Shown here: piece after piece, positions 1-7,792 of the stretch | Numbering within the stretch: the stretch's first letter is position 1 | How the letters are laid out: each line of letters starts with the position of its first letter | DNA from: Clostridiales bacterium UBA1380 | GTDB lineage: Bacteria > Bacillota > Clostridia > Oscillospirales > CAG-272 | Assembly (NCBI GenBank): GCA_002305445.1 | Contig: DBRA01000004.1 | Span: 1-17,451, forward strand | Direction: 5' to 3' | Length of the DNA stretch: 17,451 nucleotides | Program-made: the position numbers and the translations under genes | The notes under the pieces: model-generated | Told to the model about the DNA's origin: nothing | Database searches by the model: none | What the model saw: the letters and a program-made list of their open reading frames with translations, nothing else

Positions 1-56
1 AACCGCTGACCTTCCGCTTAGGAGGCGGACGCTCTATCCTGCTGAGCTACCAGGGC
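1..56 (-). tRNA. tRNA-Arg (anticodon CCU), 3' end cut off by window edge
   Basis: Read on the minus strand from 56, the sequence folds as a tRNA: acceptor 5' strand GCCCTGG, D-arm GCTC/GAGC, anticodon stem TCCGC/GCGGA around the seven-base loop CTCCTAA (anticodon CCT, reading AGG), a five-base variable loop, and the 5' half of the T arm. The window edge removes the rest of the T arm, the 3' acceptor strand and any CCA. The Arg assignment comes directly from the anticodon. Confidence 0.93.
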
Positions 57-129
57 ATGATATATTTCGTTGTTCGGGCGTTTTTCGCATTTTCTAACAA
101 TGATGTAATTTTCATACGTACGGCTATTT

Positions 130-158
130 ATTATAACACCCGCGCTGAGTTTTGGCAA
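130..158 (-). promoter_or_regulatory. Predicted sigma-A promoter of the tRNA-Arg gene
   Basis: On the minus strand there is TTGCCA (158-153), a 17-base spacer and a perfect TATAAT (135-130). Transcription would start near 123, about 65 bases before the mature tRNA 5' end, leaving a short leader for 5' processing. It faces away from the htpG promoter at 221-249. Confidence 0.75.
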
Positions 159-220
159 GTGTTTTTTACCGCGCATAAGGCGGCGGAACCTGCGGTTATA
201 TATGCCGTTTCGCAAGGATA

Positions 221-249
221 TTGACATCGGCAGGTCTTGGGAGTATAAT
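221..249 (+). promoter_or_regulatory. Perfect-consensus sigma-A promoter of the htpG run
   Basis: TTGACA (221-226), a 17-base spacer and TATAAT (244-249) match the vegetative consensus exactly. The predicted start is near 256, about 54 bases before the htpG ATG. No CIRCE inverted repeat or CtsR-type heptad repeat is visible around it, so the sequence gives no sign of HrcA or CtsR heat-shock control. Confidence 0.85.
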
Positions 250-309
250 AACTTCAATGCGCAAACGCAATTATTTTGACATTTACATGTGACGAGGTGC
301 TTTTACAAC

Positions 310-2187
310 ATGTCGGAAGAAAAGGTAAAACACGGCGGTATAAGCGTTGAGACAGAACATATTTTTCCAATAATAAAAAAGTGGCTTTATTCCGAAAAAG
401 AGATTTTCATCCGCGAAATCATATCTAACGCGTGCGACGCGGTTACGAAGATGAAGCGCCTGACGTCTCTCGGACAGGCGAACGCGGAAGATGATTATAA
501 GATCACGGTTACGCTCGATAAGACGGCGAAAACCATAACGGTATCCGACAACGGTATCGGTATGAACGAAGCCGAGCTCGAGAAATATATCTGCCAGATG
601 GCGCTGTCGGGCGCGCTCGACTTCATAAAGAAATACGAAGGCGAGTCCGAGGGCGCAGGCTCCGGCATCATCGGCCACTTCGGTCTCGGTTTCTACAGCT
701 CGTTCATGGTCAGCGAAACCGTCGACATCGTAACGAAGTCGTTCGACGGCTCACCCGCCGTCAAGTGGGTCTGCAACGACGCCGGCGAATACGAAATCTC
801 AGAAGGCGACCGCGACGAACGCGGTACCGACATCGTCATGCACATATCTTCGGAGGGCGATGAGTTCCTCGACGCCGCTAAGCTGCGCGCCGCAGTCGAA
901 AAATACTGCGCCTTCATGCCGGTCGAGATTTACTTCGAAGAAGCGAAGGACGAGGACGAAGAGAAGGCGGACGATAAACCGGAAGAAAAAGAAAAGAAGC
1001 CGATTAACGACACCCATCCACTCTGGCTGAAGAACCCGTCGGAATGCACCGACGACGAGTACAAGGACTTCTACCGCAAGGTTTTCAGCGACTGGCGCGA
1101 TCCGCTGTTCTATATCCACTTAAACGCCGATTATCCGCTCAATTTCAAGGGAATCTTATATTTCCCGCGCATAGTTAACGAGTACGATTCGCTTGAGGGG
1201 CAGGTCAAGCTCTACTACAACCAGGTTTTCGTCGCCGATAACATTAAGGAAGTCATACCCGAATTCCTGCTGATGCTCAAAGGCGTGCTCGACTGCCCGG
1301 AGCTGCCGCTCAACGTCTCCCGCTCGTATCTGCAGAATAACGGCTACGTTGCGAAGATATCTGCGCACATTATCAAAAAAGTCTCGGACAAGCTCAACTC
1401 CATGTTTACGAGCGAGCGCGAGAAATACGAAAAGCAGTGGCGCGACCTCAAAACCTTCGTCGAATACGGCTGCCTGCGCGACCGTAAGTTCTTCGACCGC
1501 GTCAAGAACAGCGTGCTGTACGAAACGACGGACGGCTCGTTCGCGACACTCGACGAGTACCTCGAAGCCGCCAAGGAAACAAACGAAAACACCGTTTACT
1601 ACGCCGCGGACAAAGTCGCGCAGGCGCAGTACATCAATATGTTCACGTCGGCCGGCATAAAGGTCGCGCTGCTCGACCGCCTGATAGACACGCAGTTCAT
1701 ACAGATTGTCGAGGCCGACAGAAGCGGCATCAAGTTCGTGCGCGTCGACGCCGACGTAGCGGGTGCGCTCAAGGCCGACGGCGAAGCGACCGAAAACGCG
1801 GCGCTCGCCGACCTCTATAAGGCCGCGTCCGGCAACGACAAGCTGACAGTCAAGTTCGAGCGGCTGAAAGACGCGGGCGTCCCCGCCGTGCTCAACATAT
1901 CGGAACAGAGCCGCCGCATAGACGACATGATGAAAATGTACGCGATGACGGGCGATACGAACGGCGCGGGTGCATTTTCGACGGAGGCGACGCTGATCGT
2001 CAACACGTCGAGCCCGCTGACCGAGAAGCTCGCGACGCTCTGCGGCGGCACAGAAGACGACAAGGCCAAGGCCGCCCGCATATCGAAGGAGATATGGACG
2101 CTCTGTCTGCTGAGCCACCGCCGTCTGACTGCCGACGAGTTGAAGGAGTTCCTGGCGGACAGCTACGGGCTGCTTGAGGCGCTGTGA
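310..2187 (+). CDS. htpG: Hsp90-family molecular chaperone HtpG
   Basis: Cytosolic ATP-dependent chaperone of 625 residues, about the usual bacterial length. The N-terminal GHKL ATPase domain carries E36, N40 and D43 in REIISNACDA, DNGIGM at 80-85 and GHFGLGFYS at 122-130, with a later GT at 172-173. The middle domain has YYNQVFVADN and LNVSRSYLQN, and the C-terminal dimerisation region is complete. A short, very acidic/basic linker (about residues 210-234, Glu/Asp/Lys-rich) joins the first two domains; bacterial HtpG often has little linker there. The ATG at 310 is chosen because the protein then begins MSEEKVKHGG as in relatives, with GAGGTG ten bases upstream; a GTG at 289 would add seven atypical residues. 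The stop overlaps the next start codon (GTGA), so the two genes are translationally linked. Confidence 0.97.
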   Translation: MSEEKVKHGGISVETEHIFPIIKKWLYSEKEIFIREIISNACDAVTKMKRLTSLGQANAEDDYKITVTLDKTAKTITVSDNGIGMNEAELEKYICQMALSGALDFIKKYEGESEGAGSGIIGHFGLGFYSSFMVSETVDIVTKSFDGSPAVKWVCNDAGEYEISEGDRDERGTDIVMHISSEGDEFLDAAKLRAAVEKYCAFMPVEIYFEEAKDEDEEKADDKPEEKEKKPINDTHPLWLKNPSECTDDEYKDFYRKVFSDWRDPLFYIHLNADYPLNFKGILYFPRIVNEYDSLEGQVKLYYNQVFVADNIKEVIPEFLLMLKGVLDCPELPLNVSRSYLQNNGYVAKISAHIIKKVSDKLNSMFTSEREKYEKQWRDLKTFVEYGCLRDRKFFDRVKNSVLYETTDGSFATLDEYLEAAKETNENTVYYAADKVAQAQYINMFTSAGIKVALLDRLIDTQFIQIVEADRSGIKFVRVDADVAGALKADGEATENAALADLYKAASGNDKLTVKFERLKDAGVPAVLNISEQSRRIDDMMKMYAMTGDTNGAGAFSTEATLIVNTSSPLTEKLATLCGGTEDDKAKAARISKEIWTLCLLSHRRLTADELKEFLADSYGLLEAL

Positions 2188-3062
2188 ACGGCGCGCTGAC
2201 CGTCATCCGCGACAATCTCGCCGCGCTCGCCGACAGACGGCGCGCGCTTGACGACATAACGGCCGGCCAGCTCGGCGAAGCGGCCGCGCTTATCGCATCG
2301 GATGCGCTCGCCGAGAGCCGGGGGGACAAAACGGCGGCTCTGCTCTCACTTCTCACCGGCGATACGCTGTACCGGTCGGTGCAACTTGCGTTCGGCGACG
2401 AGCTACGCTCGAGAGCAGACTACGACATGACGGCGCTTTTGTGCCGCTTCGTAGCGGAAAAGGTCGGCGGCGATATATCTGACGCGCTCGATATATCGTC
2501 CGGGCGGTGCCGGACGGTGCTGCGGCCGGCGGGAGCCGGTCCGGCGGAGGCGGCCGAACGGTTTGCCGCCGCCGAAAACGGCGCGCGCGCGAGGGAGGTC
2601 GACAGCTACGCCGCATCGTGCGACGAAGCCGCATCAAACGGCGAAGCAGCGGCCGTTCTGCCGATCGTCAGCTCATCCGACGGTCTTTTAAACCAGTTTT
2701 ACCGCCTTGCCGACAGGTACGATCTGAAGATAGCGCTTATCACCGACGTACTGCATGCGGACGGCGGCGAAGGCACGCGCTTCGCGCTTATGACGCGGAC
2801 GCTGCGCCGGACGGAAAGCGACAATTTCGCGGAGCTTGCGATAACGCCGCCGGAGGATACGGACGCCGCCGCGCTTTTTGCCGGCGCGGCTCTCGCCGGT
2901 GCGCGCGCGCAGCGCATCACGGCGTCGCCGTCGGTGCGCGGCGTAGGTTCGCAGTACAACATCTGCTTTCTCGCGCCGTCGTCGGCGCACGAAGCGCTGA
3001 TGCTCTACTTCACAGCTCTCGGCTGCGACTGTTCTCTCTGGGGTTTTTACAGCATCGTATAG
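2184..3062 (+). CDS. Degenerate prephenate dehydratase/ACT-like protein
   Basis: 292 residues, GTG start overlapping the htpG stop by four bases. By eye, residues about 108-220 follow the prephenate dehydratase fold: NGEAAAVLPIVSSSDG (152-167) matches the family's NGEADYGVLPIENSxxG segment, RYDLKIA (178-184) the next strand, and GTRFALM (197-203) the conserved TRF motif. Residues about 225-292, ending GCDCSLWGFYSIV, resemble an ACT domain (compare the usual ...LGSYP end). Residues 1-100 are helical, Ala/Arg-rich and might be a relic chorismate mutase domain, but I cannot show this. The usual GTFS substrate loop is replaced by GAGPAEAA and the ENS by VSS, so enzymatic activity is doubtful; a ligand-sensing role is possible. 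I made the assignment from motif pattern only. Alternative: an unrelated periplasmic-binding-like fold. Confidence 0.5.
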   Translation: MNGALTVIRDNLAALADRRRALDDITAGQLGEAAALIASDALAESRGDKTAALLSLLTGDTLYRSVQLAFGDELRSRADYDMTALLCRFVAEKVGGDISDALDISSGRCRTVLRPAGAGPAEAAERFAAAENGARAREVDSYAASCDEAASNGEAAAVLPIVSSSDGLLNQFYRLADRYDLKIALITDVLHADGGEGTRFALMTRTLRRTESDNFAELAITPPEDTDAAALFAGAALAGARAQRITASPSVRGVGSQYNICFLAPSSAHEALMLYFTALGCDCSLWGFYSIV

Positions 3063-3116
3063 CCTGCCGCTATATGATCCGGATATTTTATTTTAATTAT
3101 GAAGGACAATAAATAA

Positions 3117-4850
3117 ATGAACGACTATATGACCGAATACGAACGCTGGCTCGCGTCCGACGCGCTGTCGGACGCAGAAAAATCGGAGCTTAAAGCGCTG
3201 CGCGGCAGCGACGATGAACTGAAATCGCGCTTCTCGGGCGCTCTCGGCTTCGGCACCGGCGGGCTTCGGGCCGAAATGTCTATCGGTTCCGCGCGCATGA
3301 ACGTATACACCGTCGCGCGCGCGTCGGCGGGGCTTGCCGACTATATCAAGGCGCACGGCAGGGAGAAGGACGGCGTCGTTATAGCGTACGACAGCCGCAT
3401 AAATTCGCGGCTCTTCGCGGAGACGACGGCCGCGGTACTCGCGGGAGAAGGCGTCAAGGTCTACTTCTTCGAGGATATCCGCCCGACGCCGGTGCTTTCG
3501 TATTCGGTGCGCAGGCTCAAATGCGCCGCAGGCGTCAACATAACTGCATCGCACAACCCCAAGGAGTACAACGGCTACAAGGTCTACTGGGACGACGGCG
3601 CGCAGCTTTCGCTCGAGCAGGCGGACGAGGTCAGCGCGGCCATCAACCGACGCCCCGTTCCGGTGAAATACCCGCTCACCTTTGAAAAAGCGTTATCGTC
3701 CGGACTGATCATCGAGGTCGGCGCGGACATAGACGAGCCGTACATAGACTGCGTGCTCGCGCAGGCGGTCGACAAGAACGCTATCCCGTCCGCCGCGGAC
3801 GCGCTCGACGTCGTCTACACGCCGCTTCACGGCACGGGACGGCTGCTCGTGCCGGAGGTTCTGCGCCGCACCGGCCTCAAGAAGCTGCATACGGTGTCGG
3901 AGCAGATGGTGCCGGACGGCACGTTCCCGACCGTCAAGAGCCCGAACCCGGAGAACGCGCCCGCGTTCACGCTCGGAATCAAGCTCGCAGAGGAAAAAGG
4001 CGCGGATCTCGTCGTTGCGACGGACCCGGACGCGGATCGCGTCGGAATCGCCGCGCGCGACAAATCGGGTGAGTTCCGCCTGCTCACGGGCAATCAGACG
4101 GGCGCGATCCTTCTCGACTATATCCTCACCGCGTATGAAAAGACGAACACGATGCCGAAAGACGGCTACGTCGTCAAGACAATCGTGACGAGCGAGTTCG
4201 CATCGAAAATATGCGCGTCTCACAGCGTGCCGATTTACAGCGTGCTTACGGGCTTCAAGTTCATCGGCGAGGTGATAAAGAAGCACGAGGAGGCCGGGCA
4301 CGGCACATTCCTGTTCGGCTTCGAGGAGAGCTACGGCTACCTCAAGGGAACATACGCGCGAGACAAGGACAGCGTCGTCGCGACGCTTCTAATCTGCGAG
4401 GCGGCATCGTACTACCGCATGCGCGGGATGACACTGTGCGACGCGCTCGACGAGCTGTACGAAAAATACGGCTACTTCCGCGAGGAGGTCGCAAACATCG
4501 CGATCACGGGCGCCGGAAACATGGAGCGCATGGCTGCGCTTATGAACTCGCTCCGCGCGACGCCGCCCGCGGAAATCGCGGGAAGCCCCGTCGTCGCCGT
4601 GCGCGACTACCTGTACGACACGATCACCGATACGGCGACAGGCGCCGTCAAGCCGACCGGGCTTCCGCGCTCCGACGTGCTGTATTACGAAACGCTTTGC
4701 GGCGACGTCACGGTCGTTCGTCCGTCCGGCACGGAGCCGAAGGTCAAGCTGTACTTCCTCTGCTCCGGCAAAACGGCGGCCGAAGCCGCCGCCCGGGCAT
4801 CCGCGACTCATGAATTCGCTGAATCATACGTTCGTGCGCTGATCAAATAA
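3117..4850 (+). CDS. pgcA: Alpha-phosphoglucomutase / phospho-sugar mutase
   Basis: Interconverts glucose 1-phosphate and glucose 6-phosphate (possibly mannose phosphates too) in the cytosol, feeding glycogen and envelope sugar synthesis. 577 residues, the length of the Firmicutes PgcA-type mutases. All family motifs are present: FGTGGLR (45-51), catalytic phosphoserine loop TASHNP with S145, metal-binding DPDADR (303-308), sugar-binding GFEESYG (401-407) and phosphate-binding RPSGTEPK (535-542). The ATG at 3117 follows AAGGAC at a good distance; an ATG four codons later is a possible alternative. It lies 54 bases after the preceding gene without a visible promoter, so it probably belongs to the same run. 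Sequence cannot distinguish glucose from mannose preference, but this subfamily is usually phosphoglucomutase. Confidence 0.95.
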   Translation: MNDYMTEYERWLASDALSDAEKSELKALRGSDDELKSRFSGALGFGTGGLRAEMSIGSARMNVYTVARASAGLADYIKAHGREKDGVVIAYDSRINSRLFAETTAAVLAGEGVKVYFFEDIRPTPVLSYSVRRLKCAAGVNITASHNPKEYNGYKVYWDDGAQLSLEQADEVSAAINRRPVPVKYPLTFEKALSSGLIIEVGADIDEPYIDCVLAQAVDKNAIPSAADALDVVYTPLHGTGRLLVPEVLRRTGLKKLHTVSEQMVPDGTFPTVKSPNPENAPAFTLGIKLAEEKGADLVVATDPDADRVGIAARDKSGEFRLLTGNQTGAILLDYILTAYEKTNTMPKDGYVVKTIVTSEFASKICASHSVPIYSVLTGFKFIGEVIKKHEEAGHGTFLFGFEESYGYLKGTYARDKDSVVATLLICEAASYYRMRGMTLCDALDELYEKYGYFREEVANIAITGAGNMERMAALMNSLRATPPAEIAGSPVVAVRDYLYDTITDTATGAVKPTGLPRSDVLYYETLCGDVTVVRPSGTEPKVKLYFLCSGKTAAEAAARASATHEFAESYVRALIK

Positions 4851-4875
4851 ATAACGGCGATAACGGAGAACCGAT

Positions 4876-5841
4876 ATGAGCATCCGCGATTATCTATATG
4901 TGAGCGATAACCACAGGCGGTTTTATAACGAGCTTCCGCTCTACACGGGCATAGATTTTTACGATATCGAGGGCGGGCGTCTGCCGGCATGGATAAAAGG
5001 CGACCGCCTCAGGGGCGACGTGATACAGCACACGGAGCTGCACTGTCACGGCGACATTGAGCTGCTGCGCATTATCGAGGGAACTGCGTCAGTCAGGATC
5101 AACAGAGAAACAATCGAGGTTAAGAAGGATGATATAATAGTCGTAAACCCGTACGACATGCATTCGATCGAAATATCCGCCCGCCAGCCGAGATTTTCGT
5201 GTCAGCTCATAATCTTCGACCCCGAGATTATAAACGACTCCCGTTTCCCCGACAGGTCAGGTTCGATAGAGCTGCTCGAAACCGAGATGTTAAAGTATTC
5301 AAACGTCATAACGAATGACATGCCCGAGTACGATAAGCTCGTTTCGCTCATGAACAGCCTGACATCGGCCTATGAATCGCATGCCGTGAGTACGGAACTG
5401 AAAGGGTATCTGTATCTGATTTATGCGCAGCTTCTGTACCTGAACGGCGCCGGTGAGACCGGCAGAGCGACGCACATACCGGAAAGAAACGAATTTACCG
5501 AAAAAGTTTTCGCATACATAAAGTCGAACTACGCGGAGCAGATATCGACCGAGGACGCAGCCGAGGCCATGTCGTACAATAAGAGCTACTTCTGCCGCCT
5601 GTTCCGCAAATACTTCGACCGCTCGTTTACGGAATACCTCAACATCTACCGCATCTACATGGCGAAATCGATACTCATATCGGATCATAACGCGAAGATC
5701 GCGCAGCTTTCCGGCTCCGTCGGCTTCTCGACGCCCGGCTTCTTCTCGCAGATATTTAAAAAATACACCGGCGTGCTGCCGTCGTCGTTTCTTAAGAACA
5801 TAAACGACGGCGAGATAGGCCGCGTCGGCAACATCAATTGA
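4876..5841 (+). CDS. AraC-family transcriptional regulator (cupin + AraC HTH)
   Basis: 321-residue DNA-binding regulator. The N-terminal part (about 45-120) is an AraC-type cupin sensor with the HCHGDIELL segment (H56, H58, E62) and NPYDMHSI (91-98). The C-terminal part (about 207-306) is a double helix-turn-helix: STEDAAEAMSYNKSYFCRLF for the first helix pair, and the typical IAQLSGSVGFS...FFSQIFKKYTG for the second. Such proteins commonly sense sugars or small acids, but nothing here names the ligand. ATG 4876 has CGGAGAA upstream. It sits 25 bases after the mutase and ends at the terminator that also closes the opposing operon, so it is the last gene of the htpG run. Its target could be that run or something outside the window. 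Confidence 0.92.
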   Translation: MSIRDYLYVSDNHRRFYNELPLYTGIDFYDIEGGRLPAWIKGDRLRGDVIQHTELHCHGDIELLRIIEGTASVRINRETIEVKKDDIIVVNPYDMHSIEISARQPRFSCQLIIFDPEIINDSRFPDRSGSIELLETEMLKYSNVITNDMPEYDKLVSLMNSLTSAYESHAVSTELKGYLYLIYAQLLYLNGAGETGRATHIPERNEFTEKVFAYIKSNYAEQISTEDAAEAMSYNKSYFCRLFRKYFDRSFTEYLNIYRIYMAKSILISDHNAKIAQLSGSVGFSTPGFFSQIFKKYTGVLPSSFLKNINDGEIGRVGNIN

Positions 5842-5875
5842 TATGCATAAGCATTACAAGCTTAAAATGAAAAAT

Positions 5876-5909
5876 GCCCGCCGGAGGACGCAGAATCCTT
5901 CCGGCGGGC
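5876..5909. terminator. Bidirectional terminator between araC-type gene and ANTAR gene
   Basis: A perfect 10-bp stem, GCCCGCCGGA (5876-5885) with TCCGGCGGGC (5900-5909), encloses a 14-base loop that can pair a little further. Read on the minus strand it is followed by CATTTTCATTTT, a good U-tract for ending the long GOGAT/glutamine synthetase/ANTAR operon. On the plus strand TTATTGCTTT follows, a weaker tract for the converging htpG-araC run. Confidence 0.88.
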
Positions 5910-5931
5910 TTATTGCTTTGCGTAAAAACAG

Positions 5932-6522
5932 CTACTTCCCCGTATATGTGCGCAGTATTCCCTCCGCGATCTCGCGCCGCGTCACGCAGCGGTCCATCGC
6001 CTGCTTTTCGATATATCTGTGAGCGTCGGCCTCCGTCATCTTGCACGATTCGATCAGCGCCCATTTCGCGCGGTTGACGATTCGGATCTCCGCCATCTTG
6101 TCTTCGAGCGACACCGTTTTCTTTTGAAGGCTGCGGAGCCGCTCGCAAATCGCCTTCATCCAGTCGAACGACTGATTGAGCAGCGCCGCCGACATCGGCT
6201 TCCGCAGCGTCAGCACACCGCTGCCCGCGACTTTGTAGAAAATCTCGTCATAGACTTCAGTTTTTACAATCAAGAGTGCGACGGACGTTTTGCCGAGGCA
6301 GACGTCGATGGCGAGCTTTATGCCTGAATCGTCGGGAAGCGGCGAGTTGATGATGACAAAGTCAAACGTCCTCTCCGTCAAGGTGCGCTGTGCTTCACCT
6401 ATGCTTCCGACCGTGCACACCGGCGTGAAATCGGATTCGGGCAGCATCTCGCGCATTGTGCTGTTGAATTTATCGGAAGACGAGACAAGCAAGACGCTGT
6501 AAACATGCTCCTTCAGGCTCAC
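5932..6522 (-). CDS. ANTAR-domain antiterminator with degenerate receiver (NitR-like)
   Basis: RNA-binding response-regulator-like protein of 196 residues. Residues about 8-120 have the receiver fold, but the acidic pocket is gone: VLLVSSS (10-16) replaces the usual pair of acids, and the phospho-acceptor position is asparagine (N59 in VIINSPLPDDSG). A helical linker (about 120-145) leads to the ANTAR three-helix domain (about 140-193), with KWALIESCKMTEADAHRYIE and RCVTRREIAEGIL. ANTAR proteins stop transcription termination by holding leader RNA in a two-hairpin form. GTG start (6522) with AGGGAG eight bases upstream; it begins 34 bases after the glutamine synthetase stop. The same glnA-ANTAR order is known in Clostridium saccharobutylicum (nitR). 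Likely targets are the leader terminators at 12805-12856 and 12987-13126 (inference). Loss of the aspartate suggests control by something other than phosphorylation. Confidence 0.9.
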   Translation of the reverse strand: MSLKEHVYSVLLVSSSDKFNSTMREMLPESDFTPVCTVGSIGEAQRTLTERTFDFVIINSPLPDDSGIKLAIDVCLGKTSVALLIVKTEVYDEIFYKVAGSGVLTLRKPMSAALLNQSFDWMKAICERLRSLQKKTVSLEDKMAEIRIVNRAKWALIESCKMTEADAHRYIEKQAMDRCVTRREIAEGILRTYTGK

Positions 6523-6556
6523 GCGCGGTACTCCCTTCGCGATAGAATAAGGACGG

Positions 6557-7765
6557 CTATTTTGTGTAGTGCGCGATTATCGCCTCGGACAGATGCGCTT
6601 TAATGAATTCGCTGTTCCTTGCCGCTTCCTTCGCCATAACCAAAGTCGACGGCAGCTGACGCAGGCGCGACAGAACATCTTCCGATGCCGTATACAGGTT
6701 TATGTCGGCGGCAGGCGGCAGCTTGAGGTCGTTTCTTATGCCGTATAGCCCGGCGTGTATCATAAGCGCGTACGCGATGTACGGGTTTGTGCACGGGTCT
6801 GGAGAGCGGAGCTCGGCGCGCCTGAAGTCACCGGACGCCGCCGGTATGCGGACAAGCTGCGAACGGTTCTCCGCCGACCACGAGATGTACCGCGGCGCTT
6901 TATTATAGCCGAAGCGCCAGTACGAATCCTCGCGCGGGTTCAGAAACGCGGTCATGTCCGGTATTTTTTCGAGAAGTCCGGCGATCGCGGAGTAAAGCGC
7001 GGCGTCGCTGTCGGCGCATTTGACCGAAAAGTTGATGTGCATGCCGTTGCCGGGCTGATTTTCAAGCGGCTTCGGCGAGAAATCGGCCACGAGCCCGTTC
7101 CTGTTCGCCACAGTCTTGACGACCGCTGCGAACGTTATCGCGTTATCGGCGGCGGTGAGCGGGTCGGAATAGCGGAAATCGATCTCGTTCTGGCCGGGCC
7201 CGCCCTCGTGATGCGAGCTCTCCGGATTGATGCCCATCTGCTCGAGCGTCAGGCAGATCTCGCGGCGGATGTTCTCACCCTTGTCCTCGGGCGCGATGTC
7301 CATGTATCCGGCGTTGTCGTAAGGCTCCCGCGTCGGATTGCCGCGGTCGTCGCGCTGGAAGAGATAGAATTCAAGCTCTGCGCCGAACTGGAAGCTGTAG
7401 CCGGCGGATTCCGATTCGGCGACGGCCGCCTTCAGAAGCTGCCGCGTGTCGGCGGCAAACGGCGTGCCGTCCGGCAGGGTGATATCACAAAACATGCGGA
7501 CGACCTTGCCGTGCTCCGGACGCCACGGCAGCACGACAAGAGTTGACGGATCCGGGTGCAGGAAAAGATCCGAGCGCGTCTCGTCTCCGAAGCCGGCGAT
7601 TGACGAGGCGTCAAAAGCTATGCCGTGTTCGAACGCGCGCTCAAGTTCACCCGCAAGAATCGAGATGTTTTTCTGCTTTCCGTATATATCGCAGAACGCC
7701 AGCCGGATGAACTTCACATCCTCCTCGTTAACAAACTGCATAACCTCGGCTCTTGTATATTTCAT
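6557..7765 (-). CDS. glnA: Glutamine synthetase type I, short form
   Basis: ATP-dependent condensation of glutamate and ammonia to glutamine, dodecameric and cytosolic. Motifs present, counted from the chosen start: FDASSIAGFG (51-60), metal-binding EFYLF after GAE (E130, E132), HHEGGPGQNEIDF (E187, E194), GNGMHINFS with H243, and NRSQLVRIP (R301, R306). Length is 402 residues against about 440 for the usual GSI-alpha; it stops at ...EAIIAHYTK, without the customary last 40 or so residues. D61 stands where Bacillus GS has the feedback-related Arg62. ATG 7765 is preferred over 7789 because relatives begin MKYT, and neither has an ideal Shine-Dalgarno (AAAGGA lies 15 bases upstream of 7765). 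The gene follows GltB3 with no room for its own promoter and precedes the ANTAR gene, so all share the GOGAT transcript. Confidence 0.95.
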   Translation of the reverse strand: MKYTRAEVMQFVNEEDVKFIRLAFCDIYGKQKNISILAGELERAFEHGIAFDASSIAGFGDETRSDLFLHPDPSTLVVLPWRPEHGKVVRMFCDITLPDGTPFAADTRQLLKAAVAESESAGYSFQFGAELEFYLFQRDDRGNPTREPYDNAGYMDIAPEDKGENIRREICLTLEQMGINPESSHHEGGPGQNEIDFRYSDPLTAADNAITFAAVVKTVANRNGLVADFSPKPLENQPGNGMHINFSVKCADSDAALYSAIAGLLEKIPDMTAFLNPREDSYWRFGYNKAPRYISWSAENRSQLVRIPAASGDFRRAELRSPDPCTNPYIAYALMIHAGLYGIRNDLKLPPAADINLYTASEDVLSRLRQLPSTLVMAKEAARNSEFIKAHLSEAIIAHYTK

Positions 7766-7792
7766 GATATCAATCCGGTTTCCTTTCATTTG

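Noticed and set aside
18..257. Minus-strand open frame of 79 codons across the left end
   Set aside because: Its C-terminal part is translated tRNA-Arg and the rest covers two divergent promoters.
1156..2118. Long antisense open frame (320 codons) inside htpG
   Set aside because: Arg/Val-rich shadow of a clearly conserved Hsp90 gene; it comes from GC-rich codon use and has no recognisable domain.
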